A program made the position numbers and the translations under genes. The notes beneath the pieces are model-generated. The model worked only from the letters and a program-made list of their open reading frames with translations. It did not search any database and had not been told where the DNA came from. Positions 4,286 to 8,611 of a stretch of DNA of 8,611 nt are shown one piece after another. The DNA comes from PGYR01 sp048267165 (GTDB taxonomy: Bacteria; Bacteroidota; Ignavibacteria; Kapaibacteriales; UBA2268), in assembly GCA_048267165.1 (NCBI GenBank), contig JBLWYD010000096.1, positions 1 through 8,611 on the forward strand. The letters are read 5' to 3'. Positions within the stretch are counted from its first letter, which is position 1. Every line of letters begins with the position of its first letter.

Positions 4286-5677
4286 TTGAAAGATTTCTTT
4301 AAACAAGTCTCAATTTACGGAATTCTTCCGGTAGTTGGAAAGTTTGCTGGTTTTTTTCTTATTCCAATTTATACTAGACTTTTCTCTTCAGAAGAGTTTG
4401 GAATGTTAGAGTTGCTCATGACTTTAATAAAGTTTTTACTTTTTGCTTGTAACCTTGAATTCTATAGTGCTATAGGAAGGTTCTTTTACGAAAGAAAAAG
4501 CTTAATCGATAAAAAGAAGTTAATCTCTACTGGATTGATTTTAACTATTATCACTTCATCTATAGTTTCATTTACTTCTATAGTGTTTGAGGAGAATATT
4601 TCAGAAGCCTACTTGAATAGTTCTTTATATTGGTTTGAGTTTAAACTATGTATAATTTGGCTATTTTTAGAAGCGAGTTCTGTTTACTTATCAGTAATTC
4701 CGAGATATGACAAAAAACCTAAGCTATTTGTTGGAATCTCCATAAGCTCGTTATTAATTAGAGTTTCTTTTACAATAATTTATGTTTTGATTTTAGATTT
4801 AGGTATTGCTGGAGTTATATATGGTCATATAACAGGCGCTATAGTGTCATTAATTGGTTATGGAGTAGCTTCAAAAAAATATCTTGCTATTCAATTTTCA
4901 AAAAGTGATGCTAAAGAAATTGTAAAATTTGCATTTCCAATAGTACCTGGTTTATTACTTATAGGATTATGGGGACCAATTTCAAGAAATTTGATTTCTG
5001 AATACTTCTCGTTAGCTACATTGGGACTTTTTGCTTTTGCGATTAGAATAGCAGCTGTTATGGAAATTCTAAATGGTGCAATTCGTATGGCATGGAGTCC
5101 AATGCTATTTGAAAACTTTAAGAATCCTTCGTTCGTGAAGGATACTGAACGAATTTCAAAAATGGTGGGAATGCTTGCAGTAAGTGGTGCAATAGGAGTC
5201 ATTTTATTAGCACCCGAAATCGCAAAATATGTTGGAACAAAAGAATTTGAAGAAAGCGCTATACTTATTGGTTTTCTGACATTTGCTGGAATCATTGAAG
5301 TATTAAATAGACTTAGAGGTTTTGGACCGTTAATACTCAAGAAAACATATATTTTAACAGTTGTAGAGATAGTTAGAATTGTACTAAGCGTATTCATATT
5401 AATACAATTCCGAGGGCTTGGATTAATTGGAATAGGGGTTGCTTTTTTAGTTCCTGCTTTCCTTAAATACCTAATCTTGACAGCCTATACATCAAAAGCC
5501 ATGAAAATTAACTTTATTTACCGTAGTGAAATACTTTTATTTAGTGTAGCGTTAATGTCGCTTATAATGGTTCAGTATGAGTTAAACTTTATTTCTAGAA
5601 TTACTATGTCAATTTTAACGCTCTTATATTTTATTTATATTTTTAAAAATTTAAAAAAAGACACACTTAGTGTCTAA
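4286..5677 (+). CDS. Polysaccharide repeat-unit flippase, Wzx-like (MOP/MVF superfamily), TTG start
   Basis: This 463-residue integral membrane protein probably flips undecaprenyl-PP-linked repeat units to the periplasmic side. The N-terminus FFKQVSIYGILPVVGKF (4-20), leading into GFFLIPIYTRLFSSEEFGMLEL (22-43), is the classic opening of the polysaccharide-biosynthesis flippase family, and roughly 12-14 hydrophobic segments follow with short charged loops. A second PIVPGLLLIGLWGPISRNLI repeat-like segment (about 216-235) marks the start of the C-terminal half. The start codon is TTG at 4286: an in-frame stop lies at 4265-4267 with no ATG between, and the first internal ATG (Met40) would remove the first membrane segment. 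No Shine-Dalgarno sequence is evident. The gene is clearly AT-richer than wecB and wecC. Substrate specificity cannot be read from sequence. Confidence 0.9.
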   Translation: MKDFFKQVSIYGILPVVGKFAGFFLIPIYTRLFSSEEFGMLELLMTLIKFLLFACNLEFYSAIGRFFYERKSLIDKKKLISTGLILTIITSSIVSFTSIVFEENISEAYLNSSLYWFEFKLCIIWLFLEASSVYLSVIPRYDKKPKLFVGISISSLLIRVSFTIIYVLILDLGIAGVIYGHITGAIVSLIGYGVASKKYLAIQFSKSDAKEIVKFAFPIVPGLLLIGLWGPISRNLISEYFSLATLGLFAFAIRIAAVMEILNGAIRMAWSPMLFENFKNPSFVKDTERISKMVGMLAVSGAIGVILLAPEIAKYVGTKEFEESAILIGFLTFAGIIEVLNRLRGFGPLILKKTYILTVVEIVRIVLSVFILIQFRGLGLIGIGVAFLVPAFLKYLILTAYTSKAMKINFIYRSEILLFSVALMSLIMVQYELNFISRITMSILTLLYFIYIFKNLKKDTLSV

Positions 5678-5693
5678 CCAGTATTTTAATACC

Positions 5694-5744
5694 ATGAAAC
5701 CTCTTTTAATAAAAACAAATAAGCTATTTTCTACAAAAAAATGA
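5694..5744 (+). CDS. 16-codon leader-like ORF overlapping the glycosyltransferase start
   Basis: The reading frame ATG to TGA encodes MKPLLIKTNKLFSTKK, and its TGA overlaps the next ATG in the form ATGA (5741-5744), a layout typical of translational coupling. The peptide resembles the start of the following protein (MKPLLIITKRQF): eight of the first twelve residues agree, and nine leading bases (ATGAAACCT) are identical. It is therefore either a remnant of a 47-base-offset duplication of the gene start or a small coupling ORF. It has no close Shine-Dalgarno sequence. Expression is not shown by the sequence. Confidence 0.4.
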   Translation: MKPLLIKTNKLFSTKK

Positions 5745-6796
5745 AACCTTTATTGATTATAACCAAAAGACAGTTTGGACATCATACAAACTACTATAAA
5801 TACTGTGAATTATTAAAGGAAGATTTCAAAATAACATTTATCTGCTTTGATACTGGTTTTGAGAAAAAATCGGTAGATAACATTACAGTTAAATACGTTT
5901 CTTGGAAAGGCCCAAAAGCAATTCGGGGGGTTCGGTTTTTAATCATTTCAATATTAAACATTGCCCGGTTTAAAGGTCTGATTTATGTGAATTACTTCGA
6001 AAAAAGTCATCTACTCAAAAAAGTATTTCCTAAGAAAAAGATGATTTTGGATATTCGTACGCTTTCTGTAATACCTAATAAAAATATTAGATTAATTCAA
6101 GATGAAGATTTATTGAAATGTTGTGCTGCTTTTGATTATATAACACCGATTTCTCTTGGTGTTCAAAAGAAATTAAAGCTAACTAAAGAAAAATCTACCA
6201 TACTCCCTTTAGGAGCAGATGTTATCACAAATAAAAGTAAGAAATTTGATACTTTAAGACTTCTATATGTTGGAAGCTTAAATGGTAGAAATATAAATCA
6301 AACAATCCTAGGTCTATCCTTTTTTATTAATAAAAACCCAAAGGTCACAATAAGTTATGATATCATTGGAGACGGTACTGAATTACCCGAAATAGTTAGG
6401 CTTATAAATAAATTAGAATTATCATCTATTGTAAAAACACATGGTAGAGTACCATATTCAAAGCTTAAACCTTATTTCGAAAATACAAATGTTGGTGTTT
6501 CATATATTCCAATGACAGAGTTTTTTGATTTTCAACCACCGACAAAAACTTTTGAGTACATCATGTCAGGAATGATTTGTATTGCAACTAATACGTATGA
6601 AAACAAAAACTTAATTAATCCAGAAAATGGCGTTTTATGCGATGATACTCCAGAAAGCTTTTCAAAGGCTTTAAAGACAGTGTACAATAAAAGAAAAACC
6701 TATAATTCAGATAATATACGTAAAACATTAAAAGAATATTCTTGGTCAAACATTGTTGAGAACACACTAAAACCAATTTTAAATAGGTTTAAATAA
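5741..6796 (+). CDS. Glycosyltransferase, GT4-like (GT-B fold)
   Basis: The 351-residue product has a two-domain GT-B layout. The N-terminal domain begins with a strand (LLIITKRQFGHHTNYYKYC, 4-22) typical of glycosyltransferases that bind acceptor there. The C-terminal donor domain shows LRLLYVGSLNGRN (172-184), IIGDGTELPEI (208-218), HGRVPYSKLKPYF (234-246), and PPTKTFEYIMSGMICIATN (266-284) with Glu272, the position that normally contacts the nucleotide-sugar. The first Glu of the usual EX7E motif is not evident, as Asp263 or Phe264 occupies that region. No membrane segment is obvious, so it likely works at the inner leaflet on lipid-linked intermediates. Donor and linkage are unknown; ManNAcA is one candidate because of wecB and wecC. 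The stop overlaps the polymerase ATG by one base, indicating translational coupling. Confidence 0.9.
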   Translation: MKPLLIITKRQFGHHTNYYKYCELLKEDFKITFICFDTGFEKKSVDNITVKYVSWKGPKAIRGVRFLIISILNIARFKGLIYVNYFEKSHLLKKVFPKKKMILDIRTLSVIPNKNIRLIQDEDLLKCCAAFDYITPISLGVQKKLKLTKEKSTILPLGADVITNKSKKFDTLRLLYVGSLNGRNINQTILGLSFFINKNPKVTISYDIIGDGTELPEIVRLINKLELSSIVKTHGRVPYSKLKPYFENTNVGVSYIPMTEFFDFQPPTKTFEYIMSGMICIATNTYENKNLINPENGVLCDDTPESFSKALKTVYNKRKTYNSDNIRKTLKEYSWSNIVENTLKPILNRFK

Positions 6797-7947
6797 TGCT
6801 TCAAAGTTTCTTTGTTTACATAACACTAGGTCTTATCCTTTATTCTTTGGGTTACCTAGCGCGTATACGCCAGAAAAACAATTTGCTTCTGAATAAAAAA
6901 ACACCATTCTGGATATGGGAAGTAGGCTTAGCGTTGTTGGCATTTGCTTTTATAGCAGGAGTTCGTTGGAATGTGGGCGTGGATCATGGTAGTTATTTAT
7001 TAAATTATTTAAGAATACAAAATGGTGACGCTCCAAGAATACAGAGAGAATTTGGTTTTGAATTCATCACAAATCTTTTCGCCAAATCTGGCATTCACTT
7101 TTCCATCTATTTTGGATTTCTAGCCTTTTTACAGCTTTTCTTTATTTATCGGGCATTCAAGGACCAACGTTACTTATATCCATTTTTAGGTATAGTTATT
7201 TTATTTGGACCTGAGTTTTTGAGCTGGATGAATGGAATTAGACAAATGTTGGCTGCTACAATCTTTGTTTTTGCCATTCAATTTATTCAAAAAAGACAAT
7301 TATGGAAATATGTAGGAGCAATTGTATTGGCAAGTCTATTTCATACTTCAGCAATAGTTTTATTGGCTTTTTATTTTATTCCGCAAAAGGATTATTTTAA
7401 ACATAGAATCTTGACAGTAGGATTGGTTATTGCTTCTTTTTTACTCGGTAACATGAGTTTTTGGGTAGAATATTTAACTCAATTTCCATATTTATTAAGC
7501 TATCTTGGATATGATTGGTATTCAGAAAACATAGAGTTACTTATAGACAACGAAGAAATAAGAAATATTGGCCCAAGGAGATTGAGCATGATACTAACAC
7601 CTTTACTAGTTATTTGGTATTCCCCAAAACTAAAATCAACATTTAAAAACACAAATTTTTTAACGTATTACAACATTGGCATATTTGGGTTTTTACTTTA
7701 TAATATTTTAGCAAATATGAACCATGGATTTATTCGACCAATAGCCTATTTCACAATATTCATTGTACCAGTTACAGCGTATTTACTAGTTTATTTAAGA
7801 ATGAATATTCGGAAAAAGCCTCTAGTTTTTATTATTACTTTGTTTATTGCGTTAAGTTACCTTCCATTATCAATTATTGCAGATAGTGGAAAAGGAAAAC
7901 AAGATTATTCTAACTATCAGTTTTATTGGTACAATCGTATTAAATAA
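6796..7947 (+). CDS. EpsG-family membrane protein, probable Wzy-type polysaccharide polymerase
   Basis: This 383-residue protein has about ten to eleven hydrophobic segments. EpsG-family landmarks appear in order: FIAGVRWNVGVDHGSYLLNY (52-71), EFGFEFITNLF (85-95), NGIRQMLAATIFVFAIQFIQ (146-165) and a helix ending in LFHTSAIVLL (181-190). Arg57, Asp63, Glu85, Arg149-Gln150 and His183 fit the conserved polar set of this family. Members are thought to polymerise repeat units at the periplasmic face, in partnership with the flippase encoded upstream. Its ATG shares one base with the preceding TAA (TAATG), so it is probably translated by reinitiation. The first third is somewhat richer in GC than the genes around it. 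Function as the polymerase is inference from family and context, since these proteins diverge strongly. Confidence 0.88.
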   Translation: MLQSFFVYITLGLILYSLGYLARIRQKNNLLLNKKTPFWIWEVGLALLAFAFIAGVRWNVGVDHGSYLLNYLRIQNGDAPRIQREFGFEFITNLFAKSGIHFSIYFGFLAFLQLFFIYRAFKDQRYLYPFLGIVILFGPEFLSWMNGIRQMLAATIFVFAIQFIQKRQLWKYVGAIVLASLFHTSAIVLLAFYFIPQKDYFKHRILTVGLVIASFLLGNMSFWVEYLTQFPYLLSYLGYDWYSENIELLIDNEEIRNIGPRRLSMILTPLLVIWYSPKLKSTFKNTNFLTYYNIGIFGFLLYNILANMNHGFIRPIAYFTIFIVPVTAYLLVYLRMNIRKKPLVFIITLFIALSYLPLSIIADSGKGKQDYSNYQFYWYNRIK

Positions 7948-7989
7948 ACAATTTTATATTAAAGCTTTGAAATTTAATTGTTTTTTTTT
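7946..7989 (+). terminator. Possible AT-rich intrinsic terminator after the polymerase gene
   Basis: AAACAATT (7946-7953) is complementary to AATTGTTT (7976-7983), and the 3' arm runs directly into nine T (7981-7989). The stem is eight pairs but only two are GC, with a 22-base loop that has its own AAAGCTTT palindrome (7961-7968). It would end or attenuate transcription weakly. The next gene starts nine bases later on the same strand, so full termination here is unlikely. Confidence 0.3.
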
Positions 7990-7998
7990 AAAAAAAAT

Positions 7999-8611
7999 AT
8001 GGCGAAAAAAATTAACGTAAACCTAATTGAAAGCGACTCTAGTTTTTTATCATTAGAAGATAAATGGAAAAAATTAGAGAAATTATTAAATCATCCAAAC
8101 CTTACATCTTCCTATGATTGGTTATTTACTTGGTGGGATATTTTTAAAGATGTTAACGATAATGTGATAGGATTTGATAAAAGTTTGGTAATAATCTGTT
8201 TATATGAAAACAATAATCTTATTGCAATTGCTCCTTTTATTAAAGTTTACAGAAAGAAATATGGTGTTAAATTTAGTTTTATTGAGTTCTTAGGACAACA
8301 ATGGGCAGGTAACTATTTGGACATTATAACGAATAAACCTGATCATAACAAAATAATTTTTGATTGGTTGTATAAAAACGTCAAGTTTGACATTTTAATG
8401 CTGAAATATATCCCAGAATATTCAAATAACTTTAGTGGAAATAACATGTATCTTTACTCTGCTTGTCCAGAAATACAAGTTGATGAATACTCAAACCACG
8501 AAGAGTATATTAAGAACAAATACTCTAAAAGTCTGAGACAGAATTTAAGAACAGCTTACAATAGAGCAAAAAAATCAGGGATTGAATTAAATACTACTGT
8601 TGAGGATTTAA
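7999..8611 (+). CDS. CelD/FemAB-like (GNAT-fold) acyltransferase, 5' part, open at the window edge
   Basis: The first 204 codons are present and the frame is still open at the right edge. The N-terminal half contains SYDWLFTWWDIF (38-49) followed by strands LVIICLYENNNLIAIAPFIK and FSFIEFLGQQWAGNYLDIIT. This is the pattern of the GNAT-fold proteins annotated as CelD/BcsL cellulose-biosynthesis acetyltransferases and distant FemAB relatives. Near the end of the visible part YSKSLRQNLRTAYNRAKKSG (175-194) matches the basic stretch that precedes the second GNAT-like domain. In polysaccharide loci such proteins are thought to acylate or aminoacylate a sugar of the repeat unit, but donor and acceptor cannot be told here. 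The start ATG follows a T9A8 tract and there is no Shine-Dalgarno sequence. Base composition is AT-rich like the flippase and glycosyltransferase genes. Confidence 0.8.
   Translation, partial: MAKKINVNLIESDSSFLSLEDKWKKLEKLLNHPNLTSSYDWLFTWWDIFKDVNDNVIGFDKSLVIICLYENNNLIAIAPFIKVYRKKYGVKFSFIEFLGQQWAGNYLDIITNKPDHNKIIFDWLYKNVKFDILMLKYIPEYSNNFSGNNMYLYSACPEIQVDEYSNHEEYIKNKYSKSLRQNLRTAYNRAKKSGIELNTTVEDL

Noticed and set aside
4891..5397. Long open frame on the minus strand inside the flippase gene
   Set aside because: It is antisense to a clearly recognisable membrane protein, has low-complexity composition (Ser/Ile/Asn-rich) and shows no family motif; it is a shadow of the + strand gene.

Overview
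The window is one strand-coherent piece of a surface-polysaccharide (capsule, O-antigen or exopolysaccharide) biosynthesis locus; every gene I accept is on the + strand. The organism is most likely a member of the Bacteroidota, probably a flavobacterium. The reasons are the AT-rich DNA, start codons preceded by A-rich stretches instead of Shine-Dalgarno sequences, a UpxY-like NusG paralogue inside a polysaccharide locus, a 'four helix bundle' (S23/IVP family) gene lodged between sugar genes, and A/C-rich intergenic repeats of a kind I associate with flavobacterial genomes. This is inference; no rRNA or other phylogenetic marker is present.

Layout. (1) 1-3421 is the sugar-nucleotide part: the 3' end of an NAD-dependent sugar epimerase (1-135), wecB (UDP-GlcNAc 2-epimerase, 201-1319), an AT-richer four-helix-bundle gene (1686-2063) framed by degenerate 7-8 bp repeat arrays, and wecC (UDP-ManNAc dehydrogenase, 2210-3421). 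Together wecB and wecC would convert UDP-GlcNAc through UDP-ManNAc to UDP-ManNAcA. (2) 3489-3977 is a specialised NusG/RfaH/UpxY-type antiterminator. A small GC-rich island follows (about 4011-4068) that can fold into three abutting hairpins, the middle one with a GCGAAGC core; it is a candidate recruitment or pause element for the antiterminator. (3) 4083-8611 is the variable, AT-richer part: a 62-codon unknown ORF, a Wzx-type flippase starting at TTG, a 16-codon leader-like ORF overlapping a GT4-like glycosyltransferase, an EpsG/Wzy-type polymerase coupled to it by a one-base overlap, and the 5' part of a CelD/FemAB-like (GNAT-fold) acyltransferase that runs off the window.

How it fits together: the first block supplies the activated sugar, the NusG paralogue probably lets RNA polymerase read through the long AT-rich operon, and the last block assembles, flips, polymerises and perhaps acylates the repeat unit. 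The observations most worth a second look are the four-helix-bundle cassette, whose upstream repeat array shares both edges with the array upstream of wecC; the triple-hairpin leader after the antiterminator gene; and the duplicated MKPLLI start in front of the glycosyltransferase.
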